Assembly: GCA_910586555.1 (NCBI GenBank)
Contig: CAJUJY010000003.1
Coordinates: 52,168-116,167 of the forward strand
Direction of reading: 5' to 3'
Length of the DNA: 64,000 nucleotides
Source: an uncultured Lachnospiraceae bacterium
GTDB taxonomy: Bacteria; Bacillota; Clostridia; Lachnospirales; Lachnospiraceae
Position numbers and translations under genes: made by a program. Positions 27,330-37,264 of the stretch are shown piece after piece. The number at the start of each line of letters is the position of its first letter. The first letter of the stretch is position 1. A model generated the notes under the pieces. That model worked only from the letters and a program-made list of their open reading frames with translations, made no database searches and had not been told where the DNA came from.

Positions 27330-28425
27330 TAAATGCACCTGCTTTATACATTTTCTGTAAATTATGTGCTTCTCTTAAAGATTTGTCTGTTAAATCTGAA
27401 AAAGACTTAATCTTATTATCTTCCAGTTTAAAATAACAATCTGGACGCAAAAATTTATTAGAAAGTATATCGGTATTATGTGATGTAATTACCGCCTGTG
27501 TATTTGCAGATTCTATAATTTTCTTTAACACTTCAATAGATAAATCTGTATGATAAAAAGCATCAAATTCATCTATATATATAAATGGTATTTTTTCTAT
27601 TTGCAGATACCACAAAAAAAAGAATACTAAGGATTTTGTCCCACTTGAAAGCAAAGGGGACAAACGTACTTCATTTTCTCCCATTATACAATATATATTT
27701 TTTCCATCTCCCTTGTCTTTTGCTACAAGTTTGTAATTAATCCCCATTTCCTTTAAAAAGGTTTCTAATTTTTCTACTGCACCATCATTATTACTTATAC
27801 TTTCTAATACATATCCCTCATCATTGCAAAAACCAATATATCTATTTCCCTCTGTACTGCTAATCCATAACATGCCAGATACAAAACGCATAAATTGTAT
27901 AAAAACCTTGCAATACTTATCATTAGCATCTAATAAAGTATTTGCATAAACATATTTTACCAGGGATATAGAACCATTCCAGTTCTGTAGATTCAGGTTT
28001 TCTGCACCTTTTAATTCTACCTTTATACCAGATAAATCATTTACTATTATTTCTTTATCATCAATCAGCAGCCATTCTTTTTCAATTTTCTCTACATGTT
28101 TTTTTTCATAGCTATATTTTAAAATAGAATTTCCAAACTTAAAAGTATATTCAAAATATACAATATCGCTTTTATTATACAAATTATAATATAATCTGTA
28201 CTTTTCTAGTTTTTTTCTCTTATCTGTCAGATGATGGGTTATATCAAATATTGCATATCCAAGATTTGTTTTTCCTGTTGCATTATTTCCCACAATAACA
28301 CAATCTTTTATTATGCCATTAATAACCATATTTCTATTAAATTCATAATTGTTTTCTGTTTTAAATGAGAATAGAAGTTCTTCTTTAAAATTTTTAAAAT
28401 TCCTGACTTTAAATTCTTGTAACAT
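27322..28425 (-). CDS. AAA-type ATPase of a two-gene defence module (RloA/AriA-like)
   Basis: 367 residues from ATG 28425, with GGAGG 7 nt upstream; the frame opens 66 nt earlier without a site. Residues 1-20 (LQEFKVRNFKNFKEELLFSF) and Walker A GNNATGKT at 46-53 mark the ABC/SMC-like AAA_15/AAA_21 class. LSSGTKSLVFFFLWY is the signature helix, IPFIYIDEFDAFYH is Walker B, and VITSHNTDIL is the switch histidine. This class commonly senses phage. It is co-translated with the TOPRIM gene and sits next to a methyltransferase. Confidence 0.8.
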   Translation of the reverse strand: MLQEFKVRNFKNFKEELLFSFKTENNYEFNRNMVINGIIKDCVIVGNNATGKTNLGYAIFDITHHLTDKRKKLEKYRLYYNLYNKSDIVYFEYTFKFGNSILKYSYEKKHVEKIEKEWLLIDDKEIIVNDLSGIKVELKGAENLNLQNWNGSISLVKYVYANTLLDANDKYCKVFIQFMRFVSGMLWISSTEGNRYIGFCNDEGYVLESISNNDGAVEKLETFLKEMGINYKLVAKDKGDGKNIYCIMGENEVRLSPLLSSGTKSLVFFFLWYLQIEKIPFIYIDEFDAFYHTDLSIEVLKKIIESANTQAVITSHNTDILSNKFLRPDCYFKLEDNKIKSFSDLTDKSLREAHNLQKMYKAGAFND

Positions 28426-28654
28426 AATAAACCTCCACCTAAAATATTTTTGCCTAAAACTGCCAAAGCTATTAATAAATATTATATCCATTAATAATAA
28501 TTATTTTAATCCATTTTACATATACCAGCAAGATTTTTTTATAATTTATCTTAACGTTGAAATTATGATTTAACACTGCTAAAATATCATAATAGAAATA
28601 TTTTCCACAGATAAATAAAATATTTATTGATTTAAACTTCAGGGGAGAAAAATT

Positions 28655-29143
28655 ATGAAAAAACCAGATTTTGATAAAACAAAACTTCCACAGGTTATGG
28701 ATATTATTGACAGAGCTGCCTGCCTTATGGCAGAAAAAGATTATACTAATGATAATGAAGCTAAAGAAGAACTGTCTATACTACATAAACAGCTAAAAAA
28801 TATTACTGGAAATAATAAAATTGAAATAACAGATTTTCAAAGATACTGGAGTTATACAAGTTTAGAAGAAATAGCAAAAACAGCTTTAATTATGCCTCCT
28901 CCTAAAGAGGAACTGTCTGATGGGCAGATAAGGGAAATTATATTAAATTTGCTGGCAAATAATAGTGAAGAAGAAATTAGCGAAGCTGAATTTGATTACT
29001 GGATAGAATATCTGGCAGTAAATACAGGGCTTAAAAACTTATCTGATTATATTTTTTATCCTGGTCTTGCAGGTCTTAATGAAGATGCTTCCATTGAAGA
29101 AATAGCAGATAAAATTATTATAGATAGAATTAGGGACAAGTAA
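28655..29143 (+). CDS. Small acidic cytoplasmic protein, unknown
   Basis: 162 residues, behind AGGGGAG, with no signal or membrane segment. It is all-helical and strongly acidic, with two similar helical segments around SLEEIAKTALIMPPPKEELSD and SIEEIADKIIIDRI. It starts 229 nt from the ATPase gene and is divergent from it. An immunity or antitoxin-like role is conceivable from size and acidity but has no motif support. Confidence 0.6.
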   Translation: MKKPDFDKTKLPQVMDIIDRAACLMAEKDYTNDNEAKEELSILHKQLKNITGNNKIEITDFQRYWSYTSLEEIAKTALIMPPPKEELSDGQIREIILNLLANNSEEEISEAEFDYWIEYLAVNTGLKNLSDYIFYPGLAGLNEDASIEEIADKIIIDRIRDK

Positions 29144-29274
29144 AAATATGCCAGATAACATTATCAATTCTTATTGCAAACATTTTTTATTATAAATAAT
29201 TATAAAATAAACAGGGTTATTGTACTAATTTTTTATAAACAGATAAATATTCTATAATATCCATATCATAATAT

Positions 29275-29309
29275 GGGACAGGCTATATAACCAGCCTGCC
29301 CCTTTTCTA
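29275..29309 (+). terminator. Terminator after the 28655 gene
   Basis: GGGACAGGCT pairs with AGCCTGCCCC and TTTTCT follows on the plus strand. It also lies 42 nt beyond the 29351 gene on the other strand and may serve both. Confidence 0.7.
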
Positions 29310-29350
29310 ATTGGTTTAAATATAATAAAGCTTTTAAATTATAATATTTA

Positions 29351-31894
29351 TTACTTAACTTTTGTAGTTTTAGTAACAGCTTTATATCCAGTTTTTGTTA
29401 CTTTAATAGTTATTTTTGTTCCTTTTTTAAGCTTTGATGAAGCTGTGAAAGTAAATTTCTTGCCATTTACTTTGGCTTTCTTATAATCTTTATTCCCAAC
29501 TTTTACTTTTACAACTGCTTTCTTTACTGAAACTGTACCTGTAACTTTCTTTGTACCTGTCTTAGCCTTTATTCCAGAAAGTTTCATTGTCTTTTTCTCT
29601 GGCTTTTCTGTTTCTTCTGGTTCTGGGCCAGATGGCTTATCTGTATTAGATGGGTCTTCTGGTGTAGCTGTATTACCTGGTTCTGAAGGTGTATTTGTTG
29701 TACCAGGGTCTGCTGGTGTGCTTGTATTGCCTGGTGCTGGTGATGCGCCCGGCTCTTTTGTAGGTGCTGCTGAAGCACCTGGTGTTGCTGTTGGCTCTGC
29801 TGATGTTGCTGGTGCTGCTGTTGGCTCTGTAGATGCCATTGGCTGTGATGATATAGATCCCTGGCTTACCCTGAATGTACCAACCTGTGCCATTACATGT
29901 ACATTAACACTATTACCTAAATTGGTATTTTTTGCTATTAATTTACAATGCTCCTTATTGTCTGCCATATCAAAGTACACGATTGTAAAATCCTTACCTG
30001 AACGTGTAACGGAAACCTTATATTTATGTCCCTCTGTAATAACACCGCCTAAAGTAGCTCCTGACAGTGTTTCACCCTGGTTTAAAGCACCTTCTGCTGT
30101 CCAGATATTTATGTCCGAACCTGTTGTAATATATTTGTTTCCATCACTTAAAAGTTCAACACTAAAAGCTCCTGGCTCTGTCCCTGCTGCTTTTAAATAA
30201 TTAACATATAATTCTAAAGTACCATCACCATTTAAAACATAATCTTTACCTTTCTGGCTGCCAGTCCACCATGCTGTACCTGCAAGTGTTTCTGATTCTG
30301 CTTCATTTGCATCAGGAGTTGGAAGTGGTTCTGATGTTGGAAGTATAATAGGGTATGGTGCAAGTGGCTTTGGTTTTGTTGGTGAAACATCTGCAAGTGT
30401 TGCTGGTATTTCAAAACTTGTATAAGCAGACTGTGCAATATTTTCTAACTTGCAATGGTCACCTGTAAGTGCTAAATAAGCTGGTTTCCCTTCTGCAACT
30501 GGAATTGCAGCATATGTAATATATCCTGCTGCATTTACTTTAATAAATACAGTATTTACTTTTCTAATAGCCGACACTTCATAGTCTGCACCAGCATGGT
30601 TTGCTTCCATCCATGCAGAAGGCATAGTTACACCTTCTTCCCATGCCATAGTACCTGTTTTACCTGAACCATCCCATCCCCAGTTATCAGTTCTCTTTAC
30701 ACCAAATTCTGTATAACCTGCTCCATTTACAATATCTGTATCACCTGTATATACAACATAACTAGGTGTAGTCCATACATCTGATACTGTAGGATAAGTA
30801 GTGTTTTTAAATTTAAATGTAACACCATTTTCATCTACTTTTAAACCTTTTGTATGGCCTTTCCACCATTCTGGACAGTCAAGTTCTGTAACATCTGGCC
30901 AGTCACCTGAAGGAGCCACTGGTTTTGAAGTGTCTGTTGGAGCTGTTGTATTTGTGCCTGGGGTTTCTGTTGGAACTGCTGGTGTTTGTTCTGTATCTGG
31001 GGTTTCTGTTGGAACTACTGGTGTATTTGTTATTGTTGAATATAATCCAGCAACATCTTCTGCTGATAATACCCTATTATAAATACGGACTTCATCCATC
31101 AAACCATTAAAAGAAACATCCCAAAAATTAATACCTAAAAAAATTGGCATTCCTGTCAAGTGACTAACAACTTCACTATCTTTTTTGCTATCTTTAAGTA
31201 TGCCATCTACATAGAGGGCTAAATCACCTTCTTTATTGCCTGTAAGTGTAATATAATACCATTTATTCTCTGCTCCATCTATAACATTACCACTATTTGC
31301 CAGTAAAGTATTACTATTACTGCCCCATATACGTACAGTTGGAAATACATTATCCTCACCCACAGGCAAGAACCCAAAATCTGCTATATTTAATCCTTCC
31401 TCAAGAGAAACTGGGCTAAACACCGTAGATGTAGCAAAAGTCAAAGTTCTTGGTTTTACTAAATATGAAATAGTAAACTCTTCTGGCATAGTGACATCAA
31501 GTTCAAGCCCCTCACCTCTAACATTATCTTTATCCCCTAAAAAATCATAAGCTTTCCCAAGTTCTTGCGTACTGCTGTTTTCATAATTTTCTTCTCCAAC
31601 AGCAGCAGTATTCCAAGTATCACCAGCTCCACCATGAAGCTTAGCTGCACCTCCACCTGTTATTTTATTAGCAAGTGAATCCTCAAAATCATAATATCCT
31701 ATTAACCCACTAGTTATATCTGATGTTCCACTATCACCAGCTCCCCGGTTACTAGTAGTGGAACTTAAATACCCCTCCCCTGTTTTCTGTGACATTTTGC
31801 TTAGTTCTTCTGCACCTGAATTAATCCCAATGCCTGGTGCTGCTGTAATTACTAAGCTTGTAACTAAAATTTTTGCTAGAAATTTTCTTTTCAT
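29351..31894 (-). CDS. Secreted LamG-domain multimodular protein
   Basis: 847 residues from ATG 31894, behind AAGGAG; GTG 31900 is an alternative. A signal peptide (KRKFLAKILVTSLVIT) precedes a LamG/concanavalin-like domain at about 60-285 (GLIGYYDFEDSL, WYYITLTGN, GLMDEVRIYNRVLSAEDV). A Thr/Pro linker leads to a tryptophan-rich module (about 335-500) related to the modules in the next two genes, and then a second beta module (about 540-680). After another Pro/Thr linker the protein ends in a Lys-rich Ig-like domain (KKGTKITIKVTKTGYKAVT). There is no enzyme motif. It is probably a cell-surface or secreted glycan-binding protein. Confidence 0.8.
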   Translation of the reverse strand: MKRKFLAKILVTSLVITAAPGIGINSGAEELSKMSQKTGEGYLSSTTSNRGAGDSGTSDITSGLIGYYDFEDSLANKITGGGAAKLHGGAGDTWNTAAVGEENYENSSTQELGKAYDFLGDKDNVRGEGLELDVTMPEEFTISYLVKPRTLTFATSTVFSPVSLEEGLNIADFGFLPVGEDNVFPTVRIWGSNSNTLLANSGNVIDGAENKWYYITLTGNKEGDLALYVDGILKDSKKDSEVVSHLTGMPIFLGINFWDVSFNGLMDEVRIYNRVLSAEDVAGLYSTITNTPVVPTETPDTEQTPAVPTETPGTNTTAPTDTSKPVAPSGDWPDVTELDCPEWWKGHTKGLKVDENGVTFKFKNTTYPTVSDVWTTPSYVVYTGDTDIVNGAGYTEFGVKRTDNWGWDGSGKTGTMAWEEGVTMPSAWMEANHAGADYEVSAIRKVNTVFIKVNAAGYITYAAIPVAEGKPAYLALTGDHCKLENIAQSAYTSFEIPATLADVSPTKPKPLAPYPIILPTSEPLPTPDANEAESETLAGTAWWTGSQKGKDYVLNGDGTLELYVNYLKAAGTEPGAFSVELLSDGNKYITTGSDINIWTAEGALNQGETLSGATLGGVITEGHKYKVSVTRSGKDFTIVYFDMADNKEHCKLIAKNTNLGNSVNVHVMAQVGTFRVSQGSISSQPMASTEPTAAPATSAEPTATPGASAAPTKEPGASPAPGNTSTPADPGTTNTPSEPGNTATPEDPSNTDKPSGPEPEETEKPEKKTMKLSGIKAKTGTKKVTGTVSVKKAVVKVKVGNKDYKKAKVNGKKFTFTASSKLKKGTKITIKVTKTGYKAVTKTTKVK

Positions 31895-32616
31895 AGACAC
31901 ATATCTCCTTTTCTTTCACTGGCTATAAGGCGCAGTTATCCCACAAATATATAATATACATTAGACATTTCCACTTTAGTTAATTAAATGCAGACTAAAT
32001 TATAATTATAGTACAATATTGTGCAAAATTCTTAATACATATTTAATACAAATAACAAAATTTTAGTTATTGTATTTTATCAAAATCAATATATTTATAT
32101 AAGCAACAAATTCTATATACTATATAATAACTATATATTAACATTACTGATACGACACTAAAAACCAGAATAGTTAAATATGTACTATTATTAAACTGCT
32201 AATGTCTAATAAAATATAATTGCGCTAAATGAAAACAGTGCTTTAGATTAAGCATATAAAAAATAACATTTCCACTAGCGCCCATTACTGGGATATAATT
32301 AAAGAAATATGCAAATTGGCTTATAAAATTATAGAAACAGAATATAATCTGTATTAGAAATTAAGTAATTTTAATTCTTAAATATATGTATATGCCTGTA
32401 ACTGGATTTTTATAATAGAAATTAAAAACTGGCTGTTATTGTTTTTATTACTGGGCTGGTTACAGCCTGGAATTACATTATACCCAGGAAGCCGGTTTAT
32501 ACCGGCCTCCCAGGGTGGAAAACTAATGAGAAAACAATAATTATATAAAACTAAAAATTCTACAGCCTGTCTTTTATAATATTAAATCCTGTTACAAATA
32601 CCTGCTAATGTTTTAG
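31895..32616. other. Long AT-rich gap with a paired GC-rich hairpin
   Basis: About 720 nt between two tandem secreted-protein genes. Most is featureless AT-rich sequence and no open frame is convincing. At 32456-32469 (GGCTG-GTTA-CAGCC) and 32482-32515 (a strong stem with core GCCGG-TTTATA-CCGGC), two hairpins stand next to each other. They lie about 100 nt beyond the 32617 stop. They lack a U-run, so they may be RNA structure or a weak terminator. Confidence 0.45.
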
Positions 32617-34998
32617 TTATTTTACTTTCACTGTCTTTGTAACTGTTTTATAGCCTGATTTAGTTGCTTTAATAGTTACCTTTGTTCCCTTTTTAAGCTT
32701 TGATGAAGCTGTGAAAGTGAACTTCTTTCCATTTACTTTGGCTTTCTTATATCCTTTATTTCCAATTTTTACCTGTACAGTTGCTTTCTTTACTGAAACT
32801 GTACCTGTAACCTTCTTTGTGCCTGTCTTAGCCTTTACACCAGAAAACTTCATTGTTTTCTTTTCTGGCTTTTCTGATGGTTCTGGATCTGACGGCTTTT
32901 CTGTATTAGATGGGTCTTCTGGTGTTGCTGTATTAACTGGATCTGACGGTGTACCTGTTGTACCAGGGTCTGATGGTGTACTTGTATTACCTGGTGCTGG
33001 TGATGCGCCTGGTTCCTGTGTAGGTGCTGCTGAAGTGCCTGGTGTTGCTGATGCTGCTGGCTGTGCATTAATGCCACTTATGCCTGTATAAGCTGCTGGC
33101 TTGATATTTGTAAGTTTACATTTTTCACCTGATAATGAAATATATATCTTTTCACCATCTGCTACAGGGAATGAAGTTACTGATGTAATGCTGCCATTTG
33201 TAAATTCAATATATACTTTACCATCTGCCTTAACTGCCTGTACTTTGCAGTCTGTGCCTGACTTATTTGATGCAAGCCATGCTGCCCAGTCAAACGGGTC
33301 ACCTACATTTGATGTCATATTATAACCAGATGAAGCCCATGTTGCTGCTGCCTTGTCACCAACGCCTGCTGGCCCCCATGCCCAGTTATCTGAACGTACA
33401 ACAACATATTCTTTATAACCTGCACCATTAAATATAGGTTCTGAACCTGTATATCCTATTACAACTGGTGTTTCCCAGTTATTTGCTGCTGATGCATCTG
33501 AAGTATTTCTAAATGTAAGTGCAGTACCACTTTCTGTAACTTCCTGTCCGCTTGTCTGTGCACTAAGAAATGCATCACACACAAGTTCTATTCCTTCGCT
33601 GTTTGCATCAGCAGGAGGAAGTGTTGGTGCAGGAGTTGGAGTTGGAATTACAACAGGGTATGGTGCAAGTGGCTTTGGTTTTTCTGCACTTGGAAGGGTC
33701 TTTCCAAATACACATTGTTCACCACTTACTGAAATATAAAATTTACCATCATCTGTGTATGGAATCTCTGTTACTGATGTTACTGTATGATTAACAAATG
33801 TAATTGTTATCTTTCCATCTTTTTTAATTGCAGAAATCTTACAATTTACACCTTCATCAGATTTATTAGCAGCAAGCCATGTTTCCCAGTTTGCAAAATC
33901 AGTAGCAAATTTTGATTCAAATTTGTAATCTGTAGATGCCCATGTATTTATATCACCTGATGGACTCCATGCCCATGCATCTGAACGGATAACTGCATAT
34001 TCTTTATAATCTTTACCATTAAACTTAGGTTCAGAACCTGTATACGCAATTATACAAGGTGTAGTCCAATTTGCAGTTCCTGCTAATTTTGTTCTGCTTT
34101 TAAATTCAAGTTCGATACCATCAGTAGTAACTTCAATACCACTTGTAGAAACAGATAAGAAGCCTTCACAATCATATGGTCCTTTAAATGAATTAACTGA
34201 TGTATCTACATCACCAGGTGTAGTTGGGTCTGACGGTGATGTCGGATCTGATGGTGTAGTTGGGTCTGATGGTGATGTTGGGTCTGATGGTGTATCTACA
34301 GAAGGAAGAGTATTTCCAAATACACAATTTTGACCACTTATTGAAAGATAAATTTTACCATCACCTGTATATGGAAACTCTGTTGTTGATGTTACTGTAT
34401 GATTAACAAATGTAACCGTTACTTTATCATCACCTTTAACAGCCGAAATTTTACAGTCTGCTCCTTCAGCAGATTTATTAGCAGCAAGCCATGTTTCCCA
34501 GTTTGCAAAATCACTAGCAAAATTATCTGTCATATTATAACCAGATGAAGCCCATGTTGCTGCTACTTTATCTCCTACTCCTTCAGGTCCCCATGCCCAG
34601 TTATCTGAACGTATGGCAACATATTCTTTATAACCTGCACCCTGGAATTTTGGTTCATCACCTGTATATACAAGTATAATTGGTGTTTCATAGTTATCTT
34701 TAGCTGTCTGGTTTGACCTGCTTTTAAATGAAATCTCTATACCTGCACCTGTTGTAATTTCAAAACCATCTGTTACACTTGAAAGAAATCCTTCACAATC
34801 ATATTGCTTGTCAAGGGTATAAGTAATAAGGTTATCTGAACTTTTATTACTTCCTGTTAAATCTAAATACCCCCCCCCGGTTTTACTGCCGAGGCTTAAT
34901 TCTTCTGCGCTTGCACCTGCTTCTAATCCAGGTATTGCTGGAGCTGCTGTAAGTACTAAGCTTGCAGATAAAAACATTGCCATAAATTTTCTGTTCAT
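32617..34998 (-). CDS. Secreted protein with three copies of a Trp-rich beta module
   Basis: 793 residues from ATG 34998 (MNRKFMAMFL), which matches the start of its two paralogues. After a signal peptide come three copies of a module of about 150 residues (roughly 50-230, 270-440, 470-640). Shared motifs are YKEYVxxRSDxWAWGP, a WxxWLAANKS segment, and a closing ISLSGxxC strand. Linkers are SDPTTPSDPTSP-type repeats. A Pro/Thr region and a C-terminal Lys-rich Ig-like domain follow, nearly identical to that of the 29351 protein. The conserved aromatics suggest carbohydrate binding. That is an inference; the module family is not recognised. Confidence 0.8.
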   Translation of the reverse strand: MNRKFMAMFLSASLVLTAAPAIPGLEAGASAEELSLGSKTGGGYLDLTGSNKSSDNLITYTLDKQYDCEGFLSSVTDGFEITTGAGIEISFKSRSNQTAKDNYETPIILVYTGDEPKFQGAGYKEYVAIRSDNWAWGPEGVGDKVAATWASSGYNMTDNFASDFANWETWLAANKSAEGADCKISAVKGDDKVTVTFVNHTVTSTTEFPYTGDGKIYLSISGQNCVFGNTLPSVDTPSDPTSPSDPTTPSDPTSPSDPTTPGDVDTSVNSFKGPYDCEGFLSVSTSGIEVTTDGIELEFKSRTKLAGTANWTTPCIIAYTGSEPKFNGKDYKEYAVIRSDAWAWSPSGDINTWASTDYKFESKFATDFANWETWLAANKSDEGVNCKISAIKKDGKITITFVNHTVTSVTEIPYTDDGKFYISVSGEQCVFGKTLPSAEKPKPLAPYPVVIPTPTPAPTLPPADANSEGIELVCDAFLSAQTSGQEVTESGTALTFRNTSDASAANNWETPVVIGYTGSEPIFNGAGYKEYVVVRSDNWAWGPAGVGDKAAATWASSGYNMTSNVGDPFDWAAWLASNKSGTDCKVQAVKADGKVYIEFTNGSITSVTSFPVADGEKIYISLSGEKCKLTNIKPAAYTGISGINAQPAASATPGTSAAPTQEPGASPAPGNTSTPSDPGTTGTPSDPVNTATPEDPSNTEKPSDPEPSEKPEKKTMKFSGVKAKTGTKKVTGTVSVKKATVQVKIGNKGYKKAKVNGKKFTFTASSKLKKGTKVTIKATKSGYKTVTKTVKVK

Positions 34999-35235
34999 AG
35001 ACTCCATCCTTTCCTATTTTTCTTGAAAAATATAAGTTGCCAATTAAAAGCACAAACACAGCTTTATATTTATTCCAGCCTTTTTTAAAGCAGGTAACTT
35101 TATGCCACTGTATTTATGCTATTTTACTATTATAATATAATTATTATTGCTGCATGGTGTTTAACATGCCATGCCTGTTTATATGTAATTGCCACAATCC
35201 AGGCTCTTTATATAGTAAAGGGCCTGTCTTTTTAA

Positions 35236-36873
35236 TTATTTAACCTTTGTATTCTTTGTTACAGTTTTATAATTTTTCTTTGTAGCTTTAATTTTTATTT
35301 TTGTGCCTTTTTTAAGTTTGCTTGTATTAAATGTGAATTTTTTGCCTTTTACTTTAGCTGCCTTAAATTTAGCATTTCCAACTTTAACTGTTACTTTAGC
35401 ACCACTTACTGAAACTTTGCCTGTAATCTTTTTAGTATTTGCTTTAGCAACAATGCCTGATACTTTTATAGATTTTTTAGCAGGAGCTTCTGGTTCATTA
35501 TCTTCAATATTATCATCACCTGGATCTTCTGGTGTGCCTGGGTCTGGTGTACCTGGATCTGGTGTTGAAGGAGTATTTCCTATTCCTGTAAAGTTTGCTG
35601 TTTTAATATCTGTAAGTTTACACTTCTCACCTGACAGTGAAATATATATCTTCTCACCAGCAGCTACAGGGAATGATGTTGTTGATGTAATGCCGCCATT
35701 TGTAAATTCAATAAACACCTTGCCATCTTTCTTAACTGCCTGTACTTTACAGTCTGTACCTGCTATGTTTGATGCAAGCCATGCTGCAAAGTCATATGGA
35801 TCAGGGCCATCTATATTTGCTGTCATACTGTAGCCAGATGAAGCCCATGTTGTTGCTGTTTTATCACCTACTCCTTCAGGCCCCCATGCCCAGTTATCTG
35901 AACGTACAACAACATACTCTTTATAACCTGCACCCTGGAACTTTGGTTCATCACCTGTATATGCTATTACAACTGGTGTTTCCCAGTTATTTATAGCTGT
36001 TGTATCTGAAGTATTCTTAAATGTAATTGCAATACCGCTTTCTGTAACCTCCTGGCCATCTGTCTGTGCCCCAAGAAATGCATCACATACAAGTTCTGTA
36101 GCTGTACTTGCACTTGGAGTACCAGTTGGTGCTGTTGTTGCTATTGCGCCAGGGGTTGCTGATGTTGCAGGTGTTACTGATGTACCTGGTGTTGCTGATG
36201 CATCTGGAGCTGATGATGCACCTGGTGTTACTGATGCAGAAGGGGCTTGTGTATTGCTTGTTTCTGCACCACTTGTTTTAATATTTGACAGCTTACACTT
36301 TTCACCTGATAATGAAATGTAAACTTTCTTGCCAGTTTCTACAGGAAATGATGTACTTGATGTAAGGGTTCCATTTGTAAATTCAATAGTTACCTTTCCA
36401 TCTTTCTTAACTGCATGTACTTTGCAGTCTGTCCCTGCTTTATTTGCTGCAAGCCACGCTGCCCAGTCAAATGCACTGCCTGCATTTGATGTCATATTAT
36501 AACCAGAAGAAGTCCATGTTGCTGTTGTTTTATCGCCTACTCCTTCAGGCCCCCATGCCCAGTCATCTGAGCGTACAACAACATATTCTTTATAACCTGT
36601 GCCCTGGAACTTCGCTTCATCACCTGTATATGCTATTACAACTGGTGAGTTCCAGTTTTCTTTAGCATCTGCATATGAAGTACTCTTAAATGTAATTGTA
36701 ATGCCACTTTCTGTAACTTCCTGGCCATCTGTCTGTGCTTCAAGAAATGCATTGCAGTCAAGTTCTGTTTTTTCTTCTGCTACAGCTACTGCCCCCATAC
36801 CTGCTGGCATAACTGGTGCTATTGTCAGCACAAGGCTTGTTGCAAGTAAAGCTGCTAGGAATTTTTTCCTCAT
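35236..36873 (-). CDS. Secreted protein with two copies of the Trp-rich beta module
   Basis: 545 residues, start behind AAGGAGGAG. The signal peptide (MRKKFLAALLATSLVLTIAP) is followed by two modules at about 37-205 and 262-432. Both have TDGQEVTESG, YKEYVVVRSDxWAWGPEGVG and VYISLSGEKCKLS-type strands. A linker of APSASVTPGASS-like repeats separates them. The C-terminus is again a Lys-rich Ig-like domain (KKGTKIKIKATKKNYKTVT). It is the simplest member of the three-gene family and may be nearest the ancestral form. Confidence 0.8.
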   Translation of the reverse strand: MRKKFLAALLATSLVLTIAPVMPAGMGAVAVAEEKTELDCNAFLEAQTDGQEVTESGITITFKSTSYADAKENWNSPVVIAYTGDEAKFQGTGYKEYVVVRSDDWAWGPEGVGDKTTATWTSSGYNMTSNAGSAFDWAAWLAANKAGTDCKVHAVKKDGKVTIEFTNGTLTSSTSFPVETGKKVYISLSGEKCKLSNIKTSGAETSNTQAPSASVTPGASSAPDASATPGTSVTPATSATPGAIATTAPTGTPSASTATELVCDAFLGAQTDGQEVTESGIAITFKNTSDTTAINNWETPVVIAYTGDEPKFQGAGYKEYVVVRSDNWAWGPEGVGDKTATTWASSGYSMTANIDGPDPYDFAAWLASNIAGTDCKVQAVKKDGKVFIEFTNGGITSTTSFPVAAGEKIYISLSGEKCKLTDIKTANFTGIGNTPSTPDPGTPDPGTPEDPGDDNIEDNEPEAPAKKSIKVSGIVAKANTKKITGKVSVSGAKVTVKVGNAKFKAAKVKGKKFTFNTSKLKKGTKIKIKATKKNYKTVTKNTKVK

Positions 36874-37203
36874 ATTTCTATTCTCCTCCTTAAAAATTAA
36901 AGTTTTTGTAAATTACTTTAGCTTTTAATAGATTACCATGCAATTCCATAAAAGTCAACAGAATATTTAAGTTTTAAATGGATTATTATAACACATTGCA
37001 CAAATTTATTTAGATTTTATTTAAATTTTCTTTAGATTTTATTATAATACTTTGGTTATGCATCTGTGGTTATACCTTTAAAGAATAATATTATTTACAA
37101 AATACTAAAGAACAGTTATGAAAGGGCTGCATAATACAGCAAAAAACATAAAAAATTAATGTTACTAGAATAAAAAGGATAAAATGGAAATTTAGGCAAA
37201 ACA
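36874..37203. other. AT-rich gap
   Basis: About 330 nt between the 35236 family gene and the pgi terminator. No gene, repeat or structured RNA is recognised. The part nearest the start codon should hold the promoter of the 36873 gene. Confidence 0.45.
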
Positions 37204-37234
37204 GGGAATCCTGCTTTTAAGCTTTGGATTCCCC
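37204..37234 (-). terminator. pgi terminator
   Basis: GGGAATCC and GGATTCCC form a perfect stem around a 14-nt loop. On the minus strand TGTTTTG follows. It lies 31 nt after the pgi stop. Confidence 0.75.
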
Positions 37235-37264
37235 GTCTTGTCCATATATTATTTTATATTAAAA

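Noticed and set aside
29718..30200. 160-codon plus-strand frame opposite the LamG-protein gene
   Set aside because: It is antisense to the Pro/Thr-rich linker; such repeats keep opposite frames open by composition alone.
32450..32530. A c-di-GMP or cobalamin riboswitch at the paired hairpins
   Set aside because: None of the conserved core sequences of these riboswitches is present, and the site is 3' to one gene and about 600 nt from the next start.
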